Source: an uncultured Porphyromonadaceae bacterium (GTDB taxonomy: Bacteria > Bacteroidota > Bacteroidia > Bacteroidales > Muribaculaceae). Taken from it: DNA of 27,944 bases. The DNA lies in assembly GCA_900540205.1 (NCBI GenBank), contig UQER01000032.1, positions 1 to 27,944 on the forward strand, written 5' to 3'. The notes beneath the pieces are model-generated. The model did not search any database. It was not told the origin of the DNA and was given only the letters and a program-made list of their open reading frames with translations. Positions 8,114-15,772 of this stretch are shown one piece after another. The first letter of the stretch is position 1. The number at the start of each line of letters is the position of its first letter. The position numbers and the translations under genes were made by a program.

Positions 8114-8731
8114 ATGGAAAATTTTAACTTGTTCATACGGTCGATTTTCGTCGACAACATGGTGTTCGCCTACTTTTTGGGCATGTGTTCCTTCCTGGCC
8201 GTGTCGAAAAATGTAAAGACAGCCTTCGGCCTCGGAGTAGCCGTGACGTTCATGCTGGTGATCACCCTCCCCATCAACTATCTGCTGCAGACCTACGTGC
8301 TTCAGGCCGGAGCACTGAGCTGGCTCGGCCCCGATTTCGCCGATGTCGACCTCAGCTTCCTGTCGCTGATCATGTTCATCGCGGTAATCGCCTCCATGAC
8401 GCAGCTGGTTGAAATGGCCGTTGAAAAATACTCACCGTCGCTGTATGCCTCGCTGGGCATCTTCCTCCCGCTGATTGCCGTGAACTGCGCCATACTCGGC
8501 GGCTCGCTGTTCATGCAGCAGCGCGGCTTCTCGAGCGTGGGCACAGCCATATGCGCAGGCGCCGGATGGGGTCTCGGCTGGCTTCTGGCCATCGCCGCCA
8601 TCGCCGCCATCCGCGAACGCGTGGCCACCTACTCCAATGTGCCCGCTCCGCTGCGCGGCATCGGCATAACCTTCATCCTTTGCGCCCTGATGGGTATAGC
8701 CTTCATGAGCTTCCTCGGCATAAAGATCTGA
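8114..8731 (+). CDS. nqrE: Na+-translocating NADH:quinone reductase subunit E
   Basis: Six-helix membrane partner of NqrD, 205 residues. It supplies the other cysteine pair for the intramembrane iron-sulfur centre: Cys25 in LGMCSFLAVSK and Cys125 in AVNCAILGGSLFM. The start ENFNLFIRSIFVDNMVFAYFLGMC is a diagnostic NqrE N-terminus. A loop at about residues 65-82 appears slightly longer than in the Vibrio protein, shifting the second cysteine by about five positions. It follows nqrD after 101 bp and precedes nqrF by 47 bp. The RnfA homologue is the main alternative, but the canonical nqrA-F order rules it out. Confidence 0.97.
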   Translation: MENFNLFIRSIFVDNMVFAYFLGMCSFLAVSKNVKTAFGLGVAVTFMLVITLPINYLLQTYVLQAGALSWLGPDFADVDLSFLSLIMFIAVIASMTQLVEMAVEKYSPSLYASLGIFLPLIAVNCAILGGSLFMQQRGFSSVGTAICAGAGWGLGWLLAIAAIAAIRERVATYSNVPAPLRGIGITFILCALMGIAFMSFLGIKI

Positions 8732-8778
8732 CAACAAACAACCGCTGAAACAAAACACAGACATAACACTCACGCCAT

Positions 8779-10071
8779 ATGACACCACTCATAATGTCGC
8801 AAATGGGAGCCACCCTCTTGTCGGGCATAGGCATCTTCCTTGTCATCACACTCCTGCTGGTGATTGTGCTGCTCGTGGCCAAGCACTATCTGGTAAGCTC
8901 CGGAAAAGTAACCGTCACCATCAACGACGACCGCAAGGTTGAAGTAGAATCCGGACGCCCGCTCCTGTCGGCTCTCGCCACCGAAAACGTGTTTCTCCCC
9001 TCGGCCTGCGGCGGCAAAGGCAGCTGCGGCCAGTGCAAGGTGCGTGTAACCGAAGGCGGAGGCGAAATCCTCCCCACCGAGGCCGTGCATTTCACCCGTA
9101 AGGAGATCAAGGATAACTGGCGCCTGGCCTGCCAGGTGAAGGTGAAGAACGACCTCGACATAAAAGTTCCCGCCGAAGTGCTCGACATCAAGGAGTACGA
9201 ATGCACCGTGGTGTCGAACAACAACGTGGCCACCTTCATCAAGGAGTTCATCGTGGCGCTCCCCGAGGGCGAGCACATGAACTTCATCCCCGGCTCATAC
9301 GCACAGATCAAGATTCCCCCCTTCCACATCGATTACGACAAGGACATCGACAAGGCATCCATCGGCAAGGAATACCTTCCCGCATGGGAAAAGTTCGGGC
9401 TGTTCAACCTCAAATGCGTCAACCCCGAAACCACCGTGCGCGCCTACTCCATGGCCAACTACCCTGCCGAAGGCGACCGCTTCATGCTCACGGTGCGCAT
9501 AGCCACCCCGCCGTTCAAACCCAAACCCGAAGTTGGATTCATGGACGTGAACCCAGGTATCGCATCCAGCTACATCTTCACCCTGAAACCGGGCGACAAG
9601 GTGCTCATGAGTGGCCCCTACGGAGATTTCCATCCCATCTTCAACTCCAAAAACGAGATGATGTGGATCGGGGGCGGCGCCGGCATGGCCCCGCTCCGCG
9701 CGCAGATCATGCACATGACCAAGACACTGAAAACCACCGACCGTGTGATGAACTACTTCTACGGCGCACGTGCACTCAACGAAGTGTTCTATCTCGACGA
9801 CTTCCTGCAGCTTGAAAAGGAATTCCCCAACTTCAAGTTCCATCTCGCGCTCGACCGTCCGGACCCGGCTGCCGATGCCGCAGGCGTGAAATACACCCCC
9901 GGTTTCGTGCATCAGGTGATCTACGACACCTATCTCAAGGACCACGAATCGCCCGAGGATATCGAATACTACATGTGCGGCCCCGGCCCGATGAGCAACG
10001 CCGTAAACAAGATGCTCGATTCACTCGGTGTTGACCCCGCCAACATCCACTACGACAACTTCGGCGGCTGA
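8779..10071 (+). CDS. nqrF: Na+-translocating NADH:quinone reductase subunit F
   Basis: Electron-input subunit of Na+-NQR, 430 residues; it oxidises NADH and passes electrons through FAD and a 2Fe-2S cluster. An N-terminal membrane anchor lies at about residues 13-36. A plant-type ferredoxin domain follows, with ligands Cys77, Cys83 and Cys86 (SACGGKGSCGQC) and Cys118 (WRLACQVK). The flavin-binding motif is RAYSMANYP, and the NADH-binding parts are GGGAGMAPLRAQ and CGPGPMSNAVNKML. The C-terminus IHYDNFGG is typical. The start at 8779 is supported by the anchor, though an in-frame ATG at 8794 is also possible. It closes the nqr set and lies 19 bp before murB. Confidence 0.97.
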   Translation: MTPLIMSQMGATLLSGIGIFLVITLLLVIVLLVAKHYLVSSGKVTVTINDDRKVEVESGRPLLSALATENVFLPSACGGKGSCGQCKVRVTEGGGEILPTEAVHFTRKEIKDNWRLACQVKVKNDLDIKVPAEVLDIKEYECTVVSNNNVATFIKEFIVALPEGEHMNFIPGSYAQIKIPPFHIDYDKDIDKASIGKEYLPAWEKFGLFNLKCVNPETTVRAYSMANYPAEGDRFMLTVRIATPPFKPKPEVGFMDVNPGIASSYIFTLKPGDKVLMSGPYGDFHPIFNSKNEMMWIGGGAGMAPLRAQIMHMTKTLKTTDRVMNYFYGARALNEVFYLDDFLQLEKEFPNFKFHLALDRPDPAADAAGVKYTPGFVHQVIYDTYLKDHESPEDIEYYMCGPGPMSNAVNKMLDSLGVDPANIHYDNFGG

Positions 10072-10090
10072 CGCACCCCTCACTCCGACA

Positions 10091-11119
10091 ATGATCAGAA
10101 TCCACACAGATTTCAACCTCACACCACTGACCACATTCGGCCTTCCGGCCGGATGTGGCCGTTTCATAGAGTTTGAGAACGCCGACGACCTCCGCCAGCT
10201 CCACCGTCAGGGCGAACTTGACGGGGCTCTTCCCATCGGCGGGGGGAGCAACCTGCTGTTCACCCGGCCGTTTTTCAACGGGACCGTCATACACTGCACC
10301 GCCAACCGGCCTACGTTCACCCCGGCAGACCCTGACACCGTGCTGTGCCACGCACCGGCCGGTGTCACCCTCGACCGGCTGTGCGCACAGACATGCGAGA
10401 TGGGGCTGTGGGGACTGGAGAACCTTTCAGGCATCCCAGGAGAGATAGCTGGCGCATCAGTCCAGAATGTGGGCGCCTATGGCACCGAATTCACCGATGT
10501 GGTCGTGGAAGTCGAGACATTCGACACACTCACCGGAACCACCCGCACATTCACCCGAGAGGAATGCCGCTACGGTTACCGTGATTCCGCATTCAAACAC
10601 TCGCCGCTGCTTGGCCATACCATCGTGCTCGGCGCAACAATAGCACTGAGCCGCACTCCACGTCCGCGCCTTAATTATGCAGGACTGGCATCGCGTGTGA
10701 ACGATATCCCCATGGAACAGCTCACCCCTACCCTGCTCCGCCGGGAGGTTCTCGCGTTGCGCGATTCCAAACTTCCCGATCCTGCCAAGACCGGAAGCGC
10801 CGGGAGCTTTTTCAAAAATCCTGTTATAAGCGGTGCAGAATATGACAGTTTGCGTTCCCGGCTGAACATCGACCTGCCCGGACATGTTCTCAATTCAGGG
10901 GATGTGAAACTTTCGGCGGCCTGGCTCATTGACCATGCCGGATGCAAACAGCTCACATGCGGTGGAGCCGCATTGTGGCCATCACAGCCATTGGTGCTGG
11001 TAAATGCCACCGGCAAAGCCACCGGAGCGGATGTAACGGGGCTTGAGAACCTCGTTATCCGGCAGGTGCATGAGAAGTTCGGAATCAGGCTGAGTGCCGA
11101 AGTGGTCCACATCGGTTAA
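10091..11119 (+). CDS. murB: UDP-N-acetylenolpyruvoylglucosamine reductase MurB
   Basis: FAD enzyme that reduces UDP-GlcNAc-enolpyruvate to UDP-MurNAc with NADPH in the cytoplasm, the second step of peptidoglycan precursor synthesis. At 342 residues it matches the type I (E. coli) form. The FAD-binding block is PIGGGSNLLF (residues 48-57) and LSGIPGEIAGA follows. The catalytic residues are visible as Arg164 in YRDSAF, Ser239 in GSAGSFFKNP and Glu337 in LSAEVVHIG. A longer frame from 10028 overlaps nqrF and adds only low-complexity sequence, so the ATG at 10091 (IRIHTDFNLTPLTTFGL) was chosen. It is 19 bp after nqrF, suggesting co-transcription, and 107 bp before murA. Confidence 0.95.
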   Translation: MIRIHTDFNLTPLTTFGLPAGCGRFIEFENADDLRQLHRQGELDGALPIGGGSNLLFTRPFFNGTVIHCTANRPTFTPADPDTVLCHAPAGVTLDRLCAQTCEMGLWGLENLSGIPGEIAGASVQNVGAYGTEFTDVVVEVETFDTLTGTTRTFTREECRYGYRDSAFKHSPLLGHTIVLGATIALSRTPRPRLNYAGLASRVNDIPMEQLTPTLLRREVLALRDSKLPDPAKTGSAGSFFKNPVISGAEYDSLRSRLNIDLPGHVLNSGDVKLSAAWLIDHAGCKQLTCGGAALWPSQPLVLVNATGKATGADVTGLENLVIRQVHEKFGIRLSAEVVHIG

Positions 11120-11226
11120 TACCGGGTCCTTTTCACACATTCGGAAGGCTTTATCCGCCCGCCCACTCCAGCACTCTTTATCCACATTCATCCCTCTACC
11201 AGTCACACCTCAAAATTACCCCCGAC

Positions 11227-12552
11227 ATGAGTTCATTCATTATCGAAGGAGGCCGCCCGCTAAGCGGCGAAATCGTACCACAGGGAGCGAAAAACGAAGC
11301 GCTGCAGGTTATAAGCGCCACCTTGCTCACATCCCGCGAAGTCCTTATCGACAACGTGCCTGAAATCAGCGACGTGAAGAACCTCATAGAGCTGCTCCGC
11401 ATGATGGGTGTGAAAGTGGAACGCCATGCAAGGGGGAGCTATTCGTTCTGCGCCTCCGACATCGACACTGACTATGTGCTGAGCGCTGATTTTGTACGCC
11501 GTTGTGCGGCCCTGCGCGGCTCTGTACTTGTGGTCGGCCCCATTCTCGGCCGTTTCGGCAAGGCATATTTCCCAAAACCCGGAGGCGACAAAATAGGGCG
11601 CCGCAAAGTGGACACCCATATCCAGGGGTTTGTAAATCTCGGTGCCACCTATACCTACGAGGCCGACAAGAAAGCCTACCTGCTTGAATCAGCAGGCCCT
11701 CTGAAAGGCACCTACATGCTTCTGGACGAGGCGTCGGTGACCGGTACGGCCAATATCATCATGGCAGCCGCCTGCGCCGAAGGCACATCCACCATCTACA
11801 ATGCAGCCTGCGAGCCCTATGTGCAGCAGCTCTGCTCTCTGATGGCTCAGATGGGCTACAGACTCGGAGGCATCGGCTCGAACCTCATATCCGTAGAAGG
11901 GAACCCTGACCTTTCAGCCCGTGCAGGCTCGCCGATACACCACACGATCCTACCCGACATGATAGAGGTGGGAAGTTTCATCGGAATGGCAGCCATCACC
12001 CGCAGCGACCTGACCATAAAGAATGTAAGCTACCGCAACCTGGGCATCATCCCCGAAAGCTTCCGGCGCCTCGGCATACAGATTGACCAACGTGGCGACG
12101 ACATCCATGTGCCGGCGCTCGACAGCTATGTGATAGAAACCTCGCTCGACGGCTCCATCATGAACATCGCCGACGCACCGTGGCCCGGTCTGACCCCCGA
12201 CCTCCTGAGCGTGATGCTGGTTGTGGCCACCCAATGCCGCGGCAGCGTGCTCATCCATCAGAAAATGTTCGAGAGCCGACTTTTCTTTGTCGACAGTCTC
12301 ATAGACATGGGGGCACAGATTCTGCTGTGCGACCCCCACCGCGCCGTAGTCATAGGCCACGACCACAAGTTCACCCTGCGCGCCAACAAAATGAGTTCTC
12401 CGGATATCCGTGCCGGCATTGCATTATTGCTTGCGGCCATGTCGGCAAAGGGTGTGAGCACAATCGGCAATATCGAGCAGATTGACCGCGGATACGAAAG
12501 CATCGACCTGCGCCTGAACAATCTCGGTGCATCGATAACGCGCGTCGACTGA
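11227..12552 (+). CDS. murA: UDP-N-acetylglucosamine 1-carboxyvinyltransferase MurA (Asp-type)
   Basis: Transfers enolpyruvate from PEP to UDP-GlcNAc, the committed step of peptidoglycan synthesis; 441 residues. Visible active-site residues are Lys22-Asn23 in GAKNEALQ, Asp325 in WPGLTPDL and Arg395 in DIRAGIALLLAA. The mobile catalytic loop reads FPKPGGDKIGRRKVD, so the position held by Cys115 in E. coli is Asp121 here. In MurA enzymes such as that of Mycobacterium tuberculosis, this Asp keeps activity but prevents covalent inactivation by fosfomycin. Intrinsic fosfomycin insensitivity of this enzyme is therefore expected (inference from the family). It comes after murB and ends before a strong terminator at 12618-12662. 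Confidence 0.96.
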   Translation: MSSFIIEGGRPLSGEIVPQGAKNEALQVISATLLTSREVLIDNVPEISDVKNLIELLRMMGVKVERHARGSYSFCASDIDTDYVLSADFVRRCAALRGSVLVVGPILGRFGKAYFPKPGGDKIGRRKVDTHIQGFVNLGATYTYEADKKAYLLESAGPLKGTYMLLDEASVTGTANIIMAAACAEGTSTIYNAACEPYVQQLCSLMAQMGYRLGGIGSNLISVEGNPDLSARAGSPIHHTILPDMIEVGSFIGMAAITRSDLTIKNVSYRNLGIIPESFRRLGIQIDQRGDDIHVPALDSYVIETSLDGSIMNIADAPWPGLTPDLLSVMLVVATQCRGSVLIHQKMFESRLFFVDSLIDMGAQILLCDPHRAVVIGHDHKFTLRANKMSSPDIRAGIALLLAAMSAKGVSTIGNIEQIDRGYESIDLRLNNLGASITRVD

Positions 12553-12617
12553 ATGTCCACACAGACACGGCCGATGACCTGTGGAATAGCGTTCATAGCA
12601 TAGCCATAGCCACACAA

Positions 12618-12662
12618 CAACTTCCCGTCCTTTTCCTTTTGGGCGGGAAGTTGGCATTTTTT
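12618..12662 (+). terminator. Rho-independent terminator after murA
   Basis: CAACTTCCCGTCC (12618-12630) pairs with GGGCGGGAAGTTG (12641-12653), 13 pairs including one G-T, around a 10-nt loop. GCATTTTTT follows. It lies 66 bp after the murA stop and closes the nqr-mur transcription unit. Confidence 0.88.
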
Positions 12663-12704
12663 GGATATTTCAACTTATTACGGAAATTTTTCGTTAATTA
12701 GTTG

Positions 12705-12712
12705 TACCTTTG
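12705..12712 (+). promoter_or_regulatory. Predicted -7 element of nhaD
   Basis: TACCTTTG matches TAnnTTTG and lies 31 bp before the ATG at 12744. It follows an AT-rich run directly after the murA terminator. A longer reading frame whose start would lie inside this element was therefore rejected. Confidence 0.6.
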
Positions 12713-12743
12713 CCACAATTCCCAATCAAGTCTATTTCGTGCT

Positions 12744-14081
12744 ATGATCACTTTCATGATTACGCTCTTCGTGATAGGTTATGTACTTATCGCACTTGAG
12801 CATGTTCTTCACATTAACAAAGCTACTTTCGCGTTGATAATGAGCGGCGTCCTTTGGGCGGCGTATGCTCTTTGCGGTCACGATCCGAATCTGTCGGCCG
12901 ACCTCGTCACATCTCTGGGCGACACTTGTGAAATCATAGTGTTCCTCATCGGAGCAATGACCATTGTGGAGCTTATCGACCGTTACGGAGGATTCAATAT
13001 AATCATACACCGGATACACGCCTCCAACAAGCGCGGCCTGATGTGGGTGCTTGCATTCGTGGCATTCTTCCTTTCCAGCATTCTCGACAACATGACTACG
13101 ACCATCATCATGGTCATGATGCTGCGGCGCATGCTTGCCGACCAGAAAGAACGCTGGACCTTCGCCTGTGTCATTGTAATAGCCGCCAACAGCGGAGGCG
13201 CATGGTCGCCCATCGGCGACATCACCACCATCATGCTGTGGATGAAGAACTACGTCTCGTCGATCGACCTGATTGTCAACCTGATTGTGCCTTCGATAGT
13301 ATCGGTAGTCATCCCCACCATGATTGCCACCCGCTATATAAAGAGCGAACCGGTGGAACAGCTCAATGCCAACGATACCCGCATAGGCTATGAAATGAGC
13401 CGACATCACCGTAAATTGTCCATCGCCATCCTGATATGCGGCGTGGCCGGGCTGCTTTTCGTTCCTGTATTCAAATCCATCACCCACCTGCCCCCCTACA
13501 TGGGCATCCTCATCTCACTGGGTGTTCTCTGGCTCATCACCGAAATAATCGTGCGCCACTATCGCCTCGACGGCAAAATCGAGGGACGCATATCCCAAGT
13601 GGTGCGCCACATAGACATGTCAACCATCCTGTTCTTCCTGGGCATTCTCCTCTCTGTGGGCGCGCTGCAGCAGGCCGGAATTCTCAACCACCTGGCCCAC
13701 TGGCTCAACGACTCCATCCATCAGCCCTATCTTATCAACGGCATCATCGGCATCCTCTCCTCAATCGTGGACAACGTGCCCCTGGTGGCAGCCTGCATGA
13801 ACATGTATCCGGTAATGACGGAATCCATGATTGCCGCTTCCGCCGATCCGACCTACGCAGCCTTCTTCGTGGAGGACGGTCTGTTCTGGCATCTGCTCAC
13901 TTTCTGCGCCGGCGTGGGCGGCTCACTGCTCATCATCGGCTCGGCGGCCGGTGTAGTGGCCATGGGCATCGAGAAAATCCCGTTCCTATGGTATGCACGC
14001 CGCATCACATGGCTGGCGTTCCTGGGCTATGTGGCCGGCATAGTATGCATCTGGCTTGAAACCTTTATCATCTCCATCTAA
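12744..14081 (+). CDS. nhaD: NhaD-type Na+/H+ antiporter
   Basis: Integral membrane antiporter of the ion transporter superfamily (ArsB/NhaD branch), 445 residues with about 11-13 hydrophobic segments. Two inverted halves carry the pore motifs: SSILDNMTTTIIM with ANSGGAWSPIGDITTIMLW in the first half, and SSIVDNVPLVAACM with GVGGSLLIIGSAAGVVAMG in the second. These paired Asp-Asn and Gly-rich motifs distinguish NhaD from NhaA or NhaB. It probably exchanges cytoplasmic Na+ or Li+ for H+, which fits its position just after the sodium-pumping NQR operon. It has its own promoter. The start at 12744 places the first helix (MITFMITLFVIGYVLIAL) at the N-terminus. Confidence 0.92.
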   Translation: MITFMITLFVIGYVLIALEHVLHINKATFALIMSGVLWAAYALCGHDPNLSADLVTSLGDTCEIIVFLIGAMTIVELIDRYGGFNIIIHRIHASNKRGLMWVLAFVAFFLSSILDNMTTTIIMVMMLRRMLADQKERWTFACVIVIAANSGGAWSPIGDITTIMLWMKNYVSSIDLIVNLIVPSIVSVVIPTMIATRYIKSEPVEQLNANDTRIGYEMSRHHRKLSIAILICGVAGLLFVPVFKSITHLPPYMGILISLGVLWLITEIIVRHYRLDGKIEGRISQVVRHIDMSTILFFLGILLSVGALQQAGILNHLAHWLNDSIHQPYLINGIIGILSSIVDNVPLVAACMNMYPVMTESMIAASADPTYAAFFVEDGLFWHLLTFCAGVGGSLLIIGSAAGVVAMGIEKIPFLWYARRITWLAFLGYVAGIVCIWLETFIISI

Positions 14082-14135
14082 CATTTTGCCCCGGCGGTTG
14101 TTCTAACTGACAGATAACATCTAATAAACAAGATT

Positions 14136-14372
14136 ATGAACGACCGCCTTTCATACGAGGAGAAAAAAGAACTTCCCGACAGTGTGTTCGGGCTTCCTGA
14201 ACGCCGTGAATACCCCATGCCCGACGCCGCACATGTGCGTGCCGCCGAAGCCTACTTCCGCTATTGCCCCGACGACCTCAAGCCCAAACTGGCCAAAGCC
14301 ATAATGGACCGCGCCCGCCAGTTCGGTGTCGACGTGGAAAGCCCTGTAGTGCTCGCCTATGCCAACGAGTAA
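14136..14372 (+). CDS. Small conserved protein, DUF6582-like
   Basis: A 78-residue, soluble, charged protein with no signal peptide or membrane segment. The stretch FGLPERREYPMPDAAHVRAA (residues 18-37) followed by YFRYCPDDLKPKLAKAIMDRA resembles a short domain that I recognise as DUF6582-like. In other bacteria this occurs alone or attached to longer, often phage-related proteins; the recollection is moderate, not certain. No catalytic residues are evident. It starts 54 bp after nhaD and may be read from the same transcript. A perfect GACTGC-CC-GCAGTC inverted repeat lies 59 bp after its stop. Function unknown. Confidence 0.75.
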   Translation: MNDRLSYEEKKELPDSVFGLPERREYPMPDAAHVRAAEAYFRYCPDDLKPKLAKAIMDRARQFGVDVESPVVLAYANE

Positions 14373-14430
14373 ACATGCCCATGCGTAACCACGCGACGGG
14401 AGGCCCTGCGGCCAGCCTGAAATGCGTCCT

Positions 14431-14444
14431 GACTGCCCGCAGTC
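14431..14444 (+). other. Short inverted repeat after the 78-residue gene
   Basis: GACTGC-CC-GCAGTC is a perfect 6-bp inverted repeat followed by an AT-rich run without a clear T-tract. It could be a weak terminator for the nhaD unit or an operator near the next promoter; the sequence alone does not decide. Confidence 0.25.
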
Positions 14445-14456
14445 TATTAAATTTAC

Positions 14457-14517
14457 TAAATTTGGGGTAATCTTAACCAAATAAATTTTAAGATTCGCGG
14501 CGTATTGCATACCTTTG
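14457..14517 (+). promoter_or_regulatory. Two candidate -7 elements before the acyltransferase
   Basis: TAAATTTG (14457-14464) and TACCTTTG (14510-14517) both match TAnnTTTG. The second has TTTT (14486-14489) 20 bp upstream as a near-consensus -33 element and lies 61 bp before the start codon, so it is favoured as the promoter of the acyltransferase-phosphoesterase-tex-folK unit. Confidence 0.5.
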
Positions 14518-14578
14518 TTCCCAAATTGCCCGTAGCCGAAAGCCATGGGCCGTAATCAAATGCGCCACTTCTCACATC

Positions 14579-15739
14579 ATGAAGGAAGAATATAAGGATA
14601 TTGCCCCATACGACGACACCGATTTCCAGCCGATTATGGCCGAACTGGTCAAAGAGCCCGGTTTTGAAAACGCAATCCGCTATGTGATGCCCGATGCCAA
14701 CTATTCCGAAATGGCCGAAGAGCTGCTGAAGGTGAAGGGCAAAGAGGAATTCCAGCAAAAGGTAATGTTTCCCATCCTTAATCTGCTGGAACAAAAAACA
14801 ACCGCCGGAGTTACCGAATCCGGCCTGGATCACATCCTCCCGCAACATAACGTGCTGTTCATCTCGAATCACCGCGACATTGTGCTGGACGCCTCGTTTC
14901 TCGGCCTTACCATGATTCGCCGCGGATGGCCGGCACAGGAAGTCGCCCTGGGCGACAACCTGCTCATCTACGAATGGATCGAGCGTCTTGTACGCCTCAA
15001 CAAAGGTATAATAGTAAAGCGCAACCTGCGTCTCACCAAGGCTCTTGAGGCAGCGCGCCAGCTTTCGGGCTACATGCACTACTGCATTCAGGAAAAGCAT
15101 GAATCGGTGTGGATTGCACAGCGCGAAGGCCGTGCCAAGGACTCCAACGACGTCACACAGGAGAGCGTCATCAAGATGCTTGCGCTTGCGGGCGAAAGCG
15201 ACTCCATCGTGGGACGCCTGCTTGAACTGAACATCACCCCTACCTCCATCTCCTACGAATACGACCCGAACGACTATCTGAAGGCTCGTGAGTTTCTGGC
15301 ACGCCGCCGCGACCCGGAATTCAAAAAGTCGCAGCGCGACGACCTGTTCAGCATGGAAACGGGCATACTGCAGTACAAGGGCCGCGTGCACTTCGCCATC
15401 GGCGAATGCATCAACGACAAGCTCCGCGAAATGCCGGCCGACATCGACAAGGTTGAGGCCGTACGCCGCGTATGCGCGCTGATCGACCGCGAAATCCATC
15501 TCGGCTACCGCATCTATCCCAACAACTACATAGCCTACGACAGGCTCAACAACACCTCCCGTTTTGCCGGAGAATACACCGACGCCGACATGGCTGACTT
15601 CGACAAATATGTTGACGCACAGCTCGACAAAGTGGATTTGCCCGACATAACACCCGAAGAACGCGAATTCATGCGCATGCAGATCATGGCCATGTACGCC
15701 AACCCCCTCACCAACCAGCTGGCAGCCAAGGGGGAATAA
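14579..15739 (+). CDS. PlsC-like glycerol-phosphate acyltransferase family protein
   Basis: A 386-residue protein with an acyltransferase core at about residues 85-190. Block I reads ISNHRDIVLDASFL and block III-like EGRAKDS is at residues 183-189. The spacing in block I is His98-X5-Asp104 rather than the usual HX4D. I recognise this NHRDIVLD form as a Bacteroidetes variant annotated as 1-acyl-glycerol-3-phosphate acyltransferase. There is no obvious membrane helix. Extra N-terminal (about 85 residues) and C-terminal (about 190 residues) regions exceed the ~240-residue PlsC length. Acyl transfer to a phospholipid precursor is likely, but the substrate is unproven. It heads a compact gene group, 33 bp before the phosphoesterase. 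Confidence 0.82.
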   Translation: MKEEYKDIAPYDDTDFQPIMAELVKEPGFENAIRYVMPDANYSEMAEELLKVKGKEEFQQKVMFPILNLLEQKTTAGVTESGLDHILPQHNVLFISNHRDIVLDASFLGLTMIRRGWPAQEVALGDNLLIYEWIERLVRLNKGIIVKRNLRLTKALEAARQLSGYMHYCIQEKHESVWIAQREGRAKDSNDVTQESVIKMLALAGESDSIVGRLLELNITPTSISYEYDPNDYLKAREFLARRRDPEFKKSQRDDLFSMETGILQYKGRVHFAIGECINDKLREMPADIDKVEAVRRVCALIDREIHLGYRIYPNNYIAYDRLNNTSRFAGEYTDADMADFDKYVDAQLDKVDLPDITPEEREFMRMQIMAMYANPLTNQLAAKGE

Positions 15740-15772
15740 CAAATCGACCCACCCCCTAAAACCCACCACGCC

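Noticed and set aside
10028..10090. Upstream extension of murB
   Set aside because: Lies within nqrF and is Thr/Pro-rich low-complexity sequence; the MurB homology begins at the ATG at 10091.
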